From: CAYNFR01 sp964616755
Lineage (GTDB): Bacteria; Bacteroidota; Bacteroidia; Chitinophagales; Saprospiraceae
NCBI GenBank assembly: GCA_964616755.1
Contig: CAZTSI010000058.1
Coordinates: 1-18,593, forward strand
Length of the DNA stretch: 18,593 bases
Direction: 5' to 3'
Of this stretch, positions 1 to 8,096 are shown piece by piece. Every line of letters begins with the position of its first letter. Position 1 is the stretch's first letter. The notes below the pieces were generated by a model that had not been told where the DNA came from, ran no database searches, and was given only the letters and a program-made list of their open reading frames with translations. Made by a program: the position numbers and the translations under genes.

Positions 1-44
1 AGAAAGATGTGAGGGGGCGATTCATATTTTTTAAATTTATTGAA

Positions 45-275
45 ATGAAAAGATTTTTAATGTTCATGGTTTTCTCTTTGTCCATTGGTTTAGGCACACA
101 TTCTGTTAATGCTTCCTCTTCTGAAAGTTTACTTGAAATGGAGTATGATTGTTCTGATTGGGCTTCGGATATGGCAAATTGGGTATCTAGTCTACACAAC
201 AATTGGACAATTGGATTTTGGCAAACCTCTTATGTTAACTCATATAATTGGTGTATTAATCAACCCCAGCAGTAA
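45..275 (+). CDS. Small exported Cys/Trp-rich peptide, function unknown
   Basis: I do not recognise this 76-residue protein. I chose the ATG at 45 because it opens directly on a signal peptide (MKRFLMFMVFSLSIG, small residues to VNA near residue 23); the in-frame ATG at 9 would add a 12-residue tail in front of it. The predicted mature part of about 53 residues is acidic at its start, has five Trp residues (39, 46, 54, 59, 69) and exactly two Cys (36 and 70), which could form one disulfide after export. No lipobox, membrane segment or known domain is visible. A GLPGLI gene and an outer-membrane barrel gene follow on the same strand, so a role in the envelope or as a secreted peptide is possible, but that is inference. 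The upstream context is cut off by the window edge. Confidence 0.6.
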   Translation: MKRFLMFMVFSLSIGLGTHSVNASSSESLLEMEYDCSDWASDMANWVSSLHNNWTIGFWQTSYVNSYNWCINQPQQ

Positions 276-290
276 TCAAAATTTGTCATT

Positions 291-326
291 GATCCTGTCA
301 TGAATTGTAGAGTTCTTGACAGGATC
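291..326 (+). promoter_or_regulatory. Strong stem-loop between the peptide gene and the GLPGLI gene
   Basis: GATCCTGTCA (291-300) pairs perfectly with TGACAGGATC (317-326). After one T-T mismatch (301/316), five more pairs form (302-306 with 311-315, including one G-T wobble), closing on a 4-nt GTAG loop. This gives about 15 pairs. Only TTTAAATGTTTT follows, not a clean T-run, so it may be a weak terminator of the peptide transcript, a 3'-end stabiliser or a leader structure. It ends 14 nt before the preferred start codon of the next gene (341), so it could affect translation there. Confidence 0.6.
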
Positions 327-340
327 TTTAAATGTTTTAT

Positions 341-1030
341 ATGAGACATATTATATTTATTTCAGTTTTGTGGCTTTCTTTTTGCGTGCCATTGTTTAGT
401 CAGTACCAATCGATAGTAGTTACTTATGCAATAGATATAAAAAAGGATGGTAGTACCGCTGCGCCTCCAAACGGAGCAGAAAATGTCCTAAGTAAAGTTA
501 GGGATATAGGTTTTACTCTGAAATGTTCATCAACAGAATCCATTTTTTACCCTATTAACAAAAGTGGTAGCGATGATTTCGAGAGTTGGATGGTTAATAG
601 AGTGGCTAGTAGCGATAAGAAATACTATTTGAATAAAGTTAGTCAGCAACAAATATTAGAAGAGCAGGCGCGAATAGATATTATACATATAAAGGATAAA
701 CTGCCTACCTATAAATGGAAGATTACCCGAGATACGATGCATTTTCTTGGATACATAGCCTACAGAGCCATCGCAACTATTGATGATGCCCAAGTGATGA
801 GCGGCCAACAAAAACCTAGTTATGAAGCTTGGTTTTTGCCCGATATTAATTACCCTTTTGGCCCTATTGGGGTTCACGGATTGCCAGGGCTTATCGTACA
901 ATTGGTAGGCGGACAGAGGGTTTTTAGAGCTGTAAAAATAGAATTTAGCACGTCAAAATTAGCGTGCCTTGAATATCTATCTAAGCCTACTAAAGTAATG
1001 ACACAAGCGGAATATGAAAAGGCATACTAG
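341..1030 (+). CDS. GLPGLI family exported protein
   Basis: The 229-residue protein carries the family signature GLPGLI at about residues 180-185, preceded by the usual context of an AW..PDI stretch and a GP motif (residues 163-175). A signal peptide (MRHIIFISVLWLSFCVPLFSQ) starts at the ATG at 341; the in-frame ATG at 332 would add three residues and lies almost against the preceding stem-loop, so 341 is preferred. The family is typical of Bacteroidota, is exported to the periplasm or envelope, and has no established biochemical role. From general knowledge such genes often sit beside outer-membrane barrel genes, as here: the next gene, 173 nt downstream, encodes one. A functional partnership is inferred from that neighbourhood, not shown. 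The family call is secure; the function is open. Confidence 0.88.
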   Translation: MRHIIFISVLWLSFCVPLFSQYQSIVVTYAIDIKKDGSTAAPPNGAENVLSKVRDIGFTLKCSSTESIFYPINKSGSDDFESWMVNRVASSDKKYYLNKVSQQQILEEQARIDIIHIKDKLPTYKWKITRDTMHFLGYIAYRAIATIDDAQVMSGQQKPSYEAWFLPDINYPFGPIGVHGLPGLIVQLVGGQRVFRAVKIEFSTSKLACLEYLSKPTKVMTQAEYEKAY

Positions 1031-1203
1031 CCATGCAAAGATACGATCAATGGATGATCCGTACTTAGTGCAGACAGGAAAATGCTTGAAGCCCAATTGG
1101 GGTGTACAGCACATTGTTCTTGCACGGCCTCAGATTAGGTATAATGTTGTTCTTCTTTCCATTTAAGCGAGGCGCTATACTGGCTGTAAGGTAAATGTGA
1201 AAC

Positions 1204-3882
1204 ATGTTTAAAAGACTGCACTATGTAATCATATTTTTAAACTGCCTAAGTACAGTGTACATATTGGGGCAAGAGTGCAGTGTATCCGGTCGCGTCGTGG
1301 ATCAAGAAGAGAATGCACTCATTTCGGCAAGTATATTATCGTATAAGGATAGTAGCTCAGTCATATATTCGTTTGCTTTGAGCAATCCTGATGGGACGTT
1401 CAATTTAGCATTAGCATGTGAGGGTGTGTTTCGTGTCGAGATAAGTTTTCTTGCCTTCGAGCGGTATTCTGTTGAAATACAGATGGAGGATGTTTCTCGT
1501 GACCTCGGAGATATACGGATGAGTTCTGCCGATTTGCTCTTAGAAACTTTGGTTATTACGGGTAAACCTCCTCCTTCTTATTTGAAAGGGGATTCTACTA
1601 TTTTCACTATTGATTCATTTGTCGTTGACAGTGATCGAAAATTAAAGGATGTCATTACAAGGATGCCTTTTGTGACCACTGATATGCAGGATAATATATA
1701 TTTTAAAGGAAGGAAGGTCGATAAAGTCACGGTAGAAAGTGAAATGTTTTTTACAGGTGCCAGCTCTTTTGCCAATAAGTATATTCCTTCTAGGAATATT
1801 AGCAACCTACAATTTATCGATAATGCTCGCAGTACAGATTTTATGAAAAGTAGTCATGAAGACGGTGATCTTGTACTCAACATAGAGCTTAAGAATGATG
1901 ATGATCAATTTTTATTCGGTGATGTATATGGAGGCTATGGTTTAAATAAGCACTACCGCGTACATGGTGATTTATTTTATTATTCTAAAAAATGGCGCGC
2001 TAACTTCATAGGAGACATGAATAACATTGGTCAAGACCCCGTCTCTATAATGGAGTATCTACGCTTTTATGATTTTAATATGTCAGATGTAGGGATGGGT
2101 TCTATTTACTCTGCTATAGCTGCACCTTCAATATTTAGTCTATTGCCCGATGGCCATGTGGCCGCGTCAGCATATAAATCATCCTTTTTCAATCTCACGG
2201 GCAATCTGTCGAGGAAGCTAAAGTTGAGCCTTAATTCTATGTTGTACCGTCATGAGATAAGCAGGCAATCGAGGGCAGATCGCAGCTATTTGCTGCCGGG
2301 TGCTAACCGTATTCGAGAAGTCTTAACCGAAGAGGATCGGGCGAATTTCACGCCCGCATTGGCCACGGCGAATATCGTCTATACCCCCAGCGAGCATTCG
2401 GTCGTACATTTTAATGTGCGCTATTTGCGTCCGAGCGAGCAACAAGTGTCACAATTGAATTCTATCACGACATTACAAAATCAGCAAATAGGCAATACCA
2501 TGTCTAGCCATGAAGAAAACTGGGAAGGTGAGATAAAAGGAGACCACAAATTGTCGGCTCAGCTAACACATTCTTATATCGCAAAGTATAGCAGACAAAC
2601 TAGGCGTCGTGGTAACGAATTTCAATTCATTGATGCTTCACAAACTTACTGGCCTTATATCCCAATAGATAGCACCTTGACGGCCTTTTCTAACAATTCT
2701 GGAACCTCAGAGACGGCCCGTGTTGTGAACAGGGCTAACCTGCGCTATTCTAATCGGGCAGTGCTCATGGGTATCATCGAGTATGTTCACTATAGCGATC
2801 GGTTTGCCTCAGAATTAGAGGTCAACCCTGATCTTGATTTGGCAGCTTTAGCAAGGTATCAAGGACAATCTAGACGACAATTTTCACTTATGCGGGCGGG
2901 GGTTGTCAATAGCCTTGTGCAGACTAACCTGCGACTCAATACAGGATTAAATTGGTATAATCAAACATGGAGTTTAACGCCGCGTAACCAATCAGCAAAT
3001 CAGATATTGTTCGTTCCCTACATAAATATTAAGGCTACAGCCGTCAGAGTTGCCGAATTTACTCTAAGTTATCAAATGGCATCCTTACATCCTCAAATAG
3101 AGGATTATACTCAGGCGCTACAAATAGAGTCCTATAATCAGGTGGTCCTCGGAAATGTGAATTTGGCACCGACCCTTCCCCAAACGATTCATTTGAGTAT
3201 CAACAGATCGAATTGGAATAATAAGTCAAACCTTCTGCTTACTATCAGCCATAGATGGAACCAAAATATAATTGCCAATAGAGTGTTAAATGTGGATATT
3301 TCAAGCCTAACAACTTATGAGCAAGACGGATATACTTGGCAAAGTAACTCATTGTTTGTTCTATACAGCAGATTGTTTAGTAGAGGTAAAATGTCAGGAA
3401 GTGTGATGTATCGCAATGAAGCTTCTGATCAGTATTTTGGGCTAGATTTGACCAAGATTAAGGCTTCTGTTTTGAATGCAAATATTGATTTTTCATATCC
3501 ATTTGTGCCTGACAAATTAGTGGCATCGGCGGTGGCAACAGCCAGTCGTAATCAAAATACCTTTGGTGTTATTTCCACAAATTTGAATAGCTATAGTTTT
3601 ATGTTTAATAGTCAGATAGACTTTTGGCGAAATATAGGAATGAATATTTCAGGCAGTTGGAATGCTTTTCAACAAGAAGGTGGCGAACTATCAACATTGC
3701 ACAACATGAATGTATCGTTCAACTATCGCTTGAACAAGCTTATCGATATTCGATTGCGGGGATTAAATTTGTTGAGTAATAATTTTACTCAGACCAATAC
3801 CGCGACGAGTGCCTTTCTCGAACAGAAGAGATCCGAAGGCTTAGGCCGATTTGTGCTCTTTGAAATGATCTATCATTTGTAA
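1204..3882 (+). CDS. Outer-membrane beta-barrel protein with carboxypeptidase regulatory-like N-terminus (TonB-receptor-like)
   Basis: An 892-residue protein with a signal peptide (residues 1-22, cleaved near ILGQ). Residues about 26-106 form a carboxypeptidase-regulatory-like beta-sandwich (SGRVVDQEENALISAS, then NPDGTFNL). Residues about 110-207 resemble a TonB-receptor plug: ETLVITG, LKDVITRMPFV, a GRKVDKVTVE stretch, MFFTGA, then NISNLQFID. The remainder, to the terminal VLFEMIYHL, is rich in alternating aromatic/polar strands typical of a large barrel. This matches the 'outer membrane beta-barrel / TonB-dependent receptor' proteins that often neighbour GLPGLI genes. No convincing TonB box is visible, so it may be a TonB-independent barrel or rely on a partner. 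Substrate unknown; an exported peptide is conceivable given the upstream gene, but that is speculative. Confidence 0.85.
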   Translation: MFKRLHYVIIFLNCLSTVYILGQECSVSGRVVDQEENALISASILSYKDSSSVIYSFALSNPDGTFNLALACEGVFRVEISFLAFERYSVEIQMEDVSRDLGDIRMSSADLLLETLVITGKPPPSYLKGDSTIFTIDSFVVDSDRKLKDVITRMPFVTTDMQDNIYFKGRKVDKVTVESEMFFTGASSFANKYIPSRNISNLQFIDNARSTDFMKSSHEDGDLVLNIELKNDDDQFLFGDVYGGYGLNKHYRVHGDLFYYSKKWRANFIGDMNNIGQDPVSIMEYLRFYDFNMSDVGMGSIYSAIAAPSIFSLLPDGHVAASAYKSSFFNLTGNLSRKLKLSLNSMLYRHEISRQSRADRSYLLPGANRIREVLTEEDRANFTPALATANIVYTPSEHSVVHFNVRYLRPSEQQVSQLNSITTLQNQQIGNTMSSHEENWEGEIKGDHKLSAQLTHSYIAKYSRQTRRRGNEFQFIDASQTYWPYIPIDSTLTAFSNNSGTSETARVVNRANLRYSNRAVLMGIIEYVHYSDRFASELEVNPDLDLAALARYQGQSRRQFSLMRAGVVNSLVQTNLRLNTGLNWYNQTWSLTPRNQSANQILFVPYINIKATAVRVAEFTLSYQMASLHPQIEDYTQALQIESYNQVVLGNVNLAPTLPQTIHLSINRSNWNNKSNLLLTISHRWNQNIIANRVLNVDISSLTTYEQDGYTWQSNSLFVLYSRLFSRGKMSGSVMYRNEASDQYFGLDLTKIKASVLNANIDFSYPFVPDKLVASAVATASRNQNTFGVISTNLNSYSFMFNSQIDFWRNIGMNISGSWNAFQQEGGELSTLHNMNVSFNYRLNKLIDIRLRGLNLLSNNFTQTNTATSAFLEQKRSEGLGRFVLFEMIYHL

Positions 3883-4353
3883 ACGATTCGAATAACTGAG
3901 CGTCAAATTTATGTTCTATATTTCGGTAATGGAGAATTATTACCATATAATTGCCCTAGCGTAAAATGAGAATCTGAGTAGCAACCCTTTTGTTATGAAC
4001 TAATGATAGGTTGCGATTATGTATTTAGGTAGGTGTTGATGATCAATGGCAGACTTGCGACTATATTGTATAGCACAATGAATCGCATCAGGAGGCATCC
4101 CAACTCCAATGGGTTATATTTATCAGCATTTAAAGTAGCAATAATAGGGGTCTGAAATTTCAAATCTTCGTTTCAACAATACAACATACAAACCAAGGCG
4201 CACAGCCAAATATCATAATAACACCCTGATTTTCCTCAAAAAAAATGAATCCTAAGACTGTCCAATAACCATGTCGATCCTAATTGTACCATTTGATTTC
4301 TGGGCTTTCTAGCTACCCAACCCTTTATCTACGGCCCTTGCTATGCCGTTCTT
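3883..4353. other. Gene-free interval between convergent genes
   Basis: This 471-bp AT-rich stretch separates the barrel gene (+) from the MscS-type gene (-). I find no credible ORF, tRNA or other RNA gene. A short inverted repeat, GGTAAT (3925-3930) with ATTACC (3939-3944), lies 43 nt past the barrel stop but has no T-run, so it is only a weak terminator candidate. Nothing else stands out. Confidence 0.5.
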
Positions 4354-5175
4354 TTATTCACCGATATCCCCCAATTCCACCCCTTCTGAATAGGCCATTT
4401 TTACGTTATGTTGGTGAAATGCATTTTTTATGGCTTGATTGATTTCATATGAGGCCGGCCAAAAGTTATCGGGCAATACAAATGGCTTGATCCCGATGGT
4501 AATAAAGTGAGTGTCATACTCTTCGATGCCAACAATAGGCTGCGGATCATTCAGTACAAATTGATTCTTTTGTAATACTTCATCAATGATCTTCTTAACA
4601 CGAGGAAAACTTTCAGAATAAGGGATAGCCATCTTTAATTCTAGTCGCGTCATGCCTTTTTTAGAGAAATTAGTCACGATGTTTTCGGTTACTTGACCGT
4701 TCGGAATAATCAAAGATTTTAGTCCCGGTGTGATAATGATGGTATTAAAAATTTGAATCTCCTCCACTTTGCCAAATTTGCCATCAACTTCTATCCAATC
4801 TCCTACTTGGTAGGGTTTGAATAGCAAAATAATTATGCCCGAGGCAAAATTACCCAAGCCACCTTGTAACGCCAAGCCAACAGCAAAGCCTGCTGCTGCT
4901 AATATGCCCACAATGGCAGAAGTATCAAACCCAAGGAGTCCTGCTGCAATAAGTACCGCCATCAACTTGACCAAACTCGTGGCAAACGATACAACAAAGG
5001 AGGCAACACCCACCGAAAGACTAGACTTATGCAAACTGGCCGTCAGTATATTAGTCAATTTGTTAGCTATCCAAAAACCTAAAATGATCGCAAGAATGGC
5101 CATCAACAAGCTAGGTAAAAAACCTACAATAGCCTCTACAGTCGTGGTAATATAGCTTGATATATTATTTGTCAT
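4354..5175 (-). CDS. MscS-family mechanosensitive ion channel
   Basis: A 273-residue inner-membrane protein, close to the length of E. coli MscS. Three hydrophobic segments lie at about residues 16-37, 57-80 and 86-119. The third is the Gly/Ala-rich pore helix (AAAGFAVGLALQGGLGNFAS), followed by the typical LLFKPYQVGDWIEV junction into the cytoplasmic beta domain. The conserved IPNG motif is at 157-160, and the rest fits the alpha/beta vestibule. Such channels open under membrane tension to release solutes in hypo-osmotic shock. The gene is the last of a leftward run behind an exported protein gene (29-nt gap) and may share its transcript. No extra N-terminal domains are present, so this is the small MscS form rather than the large MscK form. 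Start at 5175 is the only sensible ATG. Confidence 0.93.
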   Translation of the reverse strand: MTNNISSYITTTVEAIVGFLPSLLMAILAIILGFWIANKLTNILTASLHKSSLSVGVASFVVSFATSLVKLMAVLIAAGLLGFDTSAIVGILAAAGFAVGLALQGGLGNFASGIIILLFKPYQVGDWIEVDGKFGKVEEIQIFNTIIITPGLKSLIIPNGQVTENIVTNFSKKGMTRLELKMAIPYSESFPRVKKIIDEVLQKNQFVLNDPQPIVGIEEYDTHFITIGIKPFVLPDNFWPASYEINQAIKNAFHQHNVKMAYSEGVELGDIGE

Positions 5176-5204
5176 CTTGTTGATATTATGGATGCTTTAT
5201 ATTT

Positions 5205-5879
5205 TTATTCGAGTGGTCGATAGATCCAGATAATAGAACTTGGTATTTGCTTTACTGTCGTAATCTTTTGATTGCTGGGTATAGAATATTCTTCACTTAT
5301 TTTCTTTATATCGGCTAATTCTGTGAGCATAAAATTCCAACCCGCTTTCAGGTTCAAATTGTAAAAAATGGACTCTTGTATTTCTTCCTCATCATGATCT
5401 ATAATACACTTTCCAGTCATACTGGTCGGCTTGTCTAGATATAAGAAATTCAAAAAAGAGCCCGGCACCAAAGGGGCATAATACAGCTCATCGAGCCAAT
5501 CTTGTAATTTAGGGTCTGATACCGCGTATAGCAACCCAATAATCGTCTCGTCCTTGTAGAGAAAAATATTTTCAACCGTCAACAGTTGTGCCATGGAGTC
5601 ACTAAACACAAGACTGTTTTGATCGCATTCTATTCGCAAGCCTTCTAACATATCGGTATTCCATAATGTCTTATTTTCAACCTCCATTGAGGCAAGATCA
5701 GGAAAATTGATTGTAAATCGACCGTTGCTATTGACTGTGCCCAAGACAACACGTTGTTCTAATCCGTATGGGAAAACCACAAGTTCAGCCGCGCCTAATT
5801 GATAGTTTTGAATGCTGGAACTATATTGAGCGGTAACAAAAAGGGGCAGAACGAAAAAAAATAAAATGATCCGTCTCAT
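5205..5879 (-). CDS. Exported protein of unknown function
   Basis: A 224-residue protein with no family I recognise. The ATG at 5879 gives a clean signal peptide (MRRIILFFFVLPLFVTAQ, cleavage after AQ); the in-frame ATG at 5921 would put 14 extra residues before it and is disfavoured. The mature region is predicted mainly beta/alpha, has only two Cys (in IECDQ and GKCIID), and contains an acidic patch DHDEEEIQES. No lipobox or later membrane segment is seen, so a periplasmic or secreted location is likely. It lies 84 nt downstream of ruvA and 29 nt upstream of the MscS-type gene, all leftward, suggesting co-transcription. Nothing in the sequence ties its role to either neighbour. Confidence 0.75.
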   Translation of the reverse strand: MRRIILFFFVLPLFVTAQYSSSIQNYQLGAAELVVFPYGLEQRVVLGTVNSNGRFTINFPDLASMEVENKTLWNTDMLEGLRIECDQNSLVFSDSMAQLLTVENIFLYKDETIIGLLYAVSDPKLQDWLDELYYAPLVPGSFLNFLYLDKPTSMTGKCIIDHDEEEIQESIFYNLNLKAGWNFMLTELADIKKISEEYSIPSNQKITTVKQIPSSIIWIYRPLE

Positions 5880-5963
5880 GCTGTCACTTGGTATTGCGAA
5901 GTCGAATATAGAGTATCTCACCTATTTCAACCAAATAAAGACGATTGATCCTGAGTTTGGTCA

Positions 5964-6545
5964 CTAGGTTAAATGTTGTAATGCTATTTTTATAATTGCC
6001 TCAACGGGCTCGTTGGCATTCGATGTTAGGGAGTCGAGCACTTTTTGCACTTTGGCCCGCTGAAAACCTAGGGCAACAAGGGCAATTAAAGCTTCATTTT
6101 GATGATTAGATGAGCTATGACTAGTCACCTCTGGGCTTGTTTCAAGTGAGTACACTTTGTCCTTTAGGTCTAAGATAATTCGCTTAGCGGTCTTTGGTCC
6201 TACTCCTTTTACTTTTTTGAAAGCAACGTCATTATCCATCAATATGGCCGACTGAATTTCTCGTGGGCTCATCGACGAAAGGATAATCCGAGCGGTATTG
6301 GGCCCTACTCCTGATACTGATATTAGGTGAATGAACAATTGTTTTTCATCCTCAGTTGCAAAGCCCCATATGCTTAATGCATCGTCTGTAACATGAAGGT
6401 GAGTAAAGAGTTTTGCTTTTTCGATGGCCTCTATTTGGGAGAAAGTATGTACAGAAATGTGAATAAGATAGCCGACTCCGTTCACATCTATGTAGACTTG
6501 TGTAGGCGATTTGTAAGTTAGGTTTCCTTGAAGATAAGCGTACAT
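5964..6545 (-). CDS. ruvA: Holliday junction branch migration protein RuvA
   Basis: A 193-residue RuvA, the DNA-binding subunit that clamps Holliday junctions and loads the RuvB helicase during recombinational repair. It has the N-terminal OB fold (MYAYLQGNL through YLIHISV), two helix-hairpin-helix motifs (SVSGVGPNTARIIL at 77-89 and KVKGVGPKTAKRIIL at 111-125), a flexible Ser/His-rich linker (138-149), and the C-terminal RuvB-contacting three-helix domain (150-193). I chose the ATG at 6545 because RuvA begins with this M-x-x-x-L-x-G pattern and because a promoter candidate at 6564-6595 would lie too close to the alternative ATG at 6566. Divergent from purD across a 177-bp gap. Complete, with no odd residues. 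Confidence 0.96.
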   Translation of the reverse strand: MYAYLQGNLTYKSPTQVYIDVNGVGYLIHISVHTFSQIEAIEKAKLFTHLHVTDDALSIWGFATEDEKQLFIHLISVSGVGPNTARIILSSMSPREIQSAILMDNDVAFKKVKGVGPKTAKRIILDLKDKVYSLETSPEVTSHSSSNHQNEALIALVALGFQRAKVQKVLDSLTSNANEPVEAIIKIALQHLT

Positions 6546-6563
6546 ATGGATAAATATCTGGTA

Positions 6564-6595
6564 CAAAGGTACACTTCGTCATGCACTTTTAGCAA
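6564..6595 (-). promoter_or_regulatory. Bacteroidota-type promoter for ruvA
   Basis: On the minus strand, TTG (6595-6593), a 21-nt spacer and TACCTTTG (6571-6564) match the Bacteroidota consensus of a -33 TTG and a -7 TAnnTTTG. Transcription would begin near 6557, giving a leader of roughly a dozen nt before the ATG at 6545. This supports that ATG over the one at 6566. Confidence 0.6.
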
Positions 6596-6722
6596 TTTGC
6601 CTGCGCCACTGCTTGAGAAAACTTATGTCTGTGCTGCGATGAAAAGATGGTATTCTTATGCTCTTTATAAATGGCGTATAAAAAAGTGATACCTTCGCCA
6701 CTTCGATAGTTATCTGTCACGA

Positions 6723-7985
6723 ATGAATATCCTTTTGATTGGTAATGGAGGCCGTGAACATGCCTTGGCCTGGAAAATTAGCCAAAGTCCCCTCTGTTCA
6801 AAATTGTTTATTGCTCCAGGCAATGCTGGTACTGCTGAACACGGTAAAAATGTTGATCTAGATATTAGCGATTTTGAAGAACTCCATGACTTTATCACTG
6901 ACCAAGAGATCGAAATGCTTGTGGTAGGTCCTGAGAAGCCTCTAGTAGACGGCATCGCGGATTATTTCAAAGAAGAATTGCCTGCACTAATGGTCGTTGG
7001 GCCTTCAAAGCAAGCTGCCGCTCTGGAGGGTAGCAAGGCGTACGCAAAGGAGTTTATGCGCGAAAACAGGATTCCAACAGCACTGTACGTTGAAGTAACT
7101 GCCAAGACTGTAGATGCAGGTATACACCATATTCTAAACCAACCGGGGCCTTATGTACTAAAAGCTGATGGCCTTGCCGGAGGCAAAGGAGTCTTGATCA
7201 TACAAGATAGGGATGAGGCAATCAAAGAGCTAGAGGCTATGTTGGGCGGCAAATTTGGCCGCGCCAGCCACACCGTGGTTATCGAGGAATTTTTAGACGG
7301 CATTGAGTTTTCGGTCTTTGTACTTACAGATGGACAATATTATATGGTATTGCCCGAGGCTAAGGATTATAAGCGAATTGGTGAAGGGGATACCGGATTG
7401 AACACAGGTGGTATGGGGGCTGTTTCGCCAGTGCCTTTCATTAATTTTGAGATGATGCAAAAGGTCAAGAGTCGCATTATATTGCCTACCCTCAAAGGCC
7501 TTGATGAGCGCAATATCGATTATGTGGGCTTTATCTTCTTCGGCCTTATATCAGTGAAGGGAGAGCCATTTGTTATAGAATATAATTGTCGGCTAGGCGA
7601 TCCAGAGACGGAAGCTATATTGCCGCGAATTCAAAATGATATTGTGGAAATTTTCCTCGCTTTGTTTGACGATAGTTTATATGAGATACCCCTGGAGTTG
7701 GATAAACGAACAGCCGCAACCGTGATCATGGTGTCCGGTGGATATCCTGGAAACTATGGAATTCATAAACCTATCCGAATAAAGACTCCCGAAGAATCCA
7801 TTATTTTTCACTCAGGTACTAAGCGCGGCCCAGAGGGTCAGTTGCTGACAAATGGAGGTAGAGTTTTGGCTATTACGAGTATGGGCGAGAATCACCATGC
7901 GGCGGTAGCCGCCTCTATTCAAGTGGCTGAGAGTATCGAGTACGACCAAAAATATTATCGACGAGATATAGGATTTGATCTTTAA
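6723..7985 (+). CDS. purD: Phosphoribosylamine--glycine ligase (GAR synthetase)
   Basis: A 420-residue cytoplasmic enzyme of de novo purine synthesis that joins glycine to 5-phosphoribosylamine using ATP. The N-terminal PurD domain starts MNILLIGNGGREHALAWK and has the APGNAGT loop (31-37). The ATP-grasp domain shows VLKADGLAGGKGV (145-157), the VVIEEFLDGIEFSV segment (185-198) and the metal-binding NCRLGDPETE (288-297). The C-terminal domain ends in the usual HAAVAASIQVAESI helix. Length and motifs are standard, so the gene looks intact. It stands alone rather than in a pur operon and is divergent from ruvA. A weak -7-like TACCTTCG lies at 6690-6697, without a good -33 TTG. Confidence 0.97.
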   Translation: MNILLIGNGGREHALAWKISQSPLCSKLFIAPGNAGTAEHGKNVDLDISDFEELHDFITDQEIEMLVVGPEKPLVDGIADYFKEELPALMVVGPSKQAAALEGSKAYAKEFMRENRIPTALYVEVTAKTVDAGIHHILNQPGPYVLKADGLAGGKGVLIIQDRDEAIKELEAMLGGKFGRASHTVVIEEFLDGIEFSVFVLTDGQYYMVLPEAKDYKRIGEGDTGLNTGGMGAVSPVPFINFEMMQKVKSRIILPTLKGLDERNIDYVGFIFFGLISVKGEPFVIEYNCRLGDPETEAILPRIQNDIVEIFLALFDDSLYEIPLELDKRTAATVIMVSGGYPGNYGIHKPIRIKTPEESIIFHSGTKRGPEGQLLTNGGRVLAITSMGENHHAAVAASIQVAESIEYDQKYYRRDIGFDL

Positions 7986-8096
7986 GCTTTTCTTTATACC
8001 TAAACTTGTGGCATGATCGTTAGCTTGATACTGAATTTTTTTTGTTTTAACAACGTTACAACGGCTTAGAAAAGCAATTTCTTGAAGTATATATCC

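Noticed and set aside
1031..1203. Possible tRNA or promoter between the GLPGLI and barrel genes (CCCAATTGGG palindrome, TATAAT at about 1140)
   Set aside because: No cloverleaf can be formed, the palindrome is short and lacks a T-run, and TATAAT has no well-spaced partner element of the Bacteroidota type.
4817..5155. Plus-strand 112-codon frame inside the MscS-type gene
   Set aside because: Low-complexity Ala/Pro/Lys reading that is the antisense shadow of the strongly conserved channel gene.
7986..8096. Terminator for purD at the T-run 8036-8043
   Set aside because: I could not find a convincing stem directly before the T-run.
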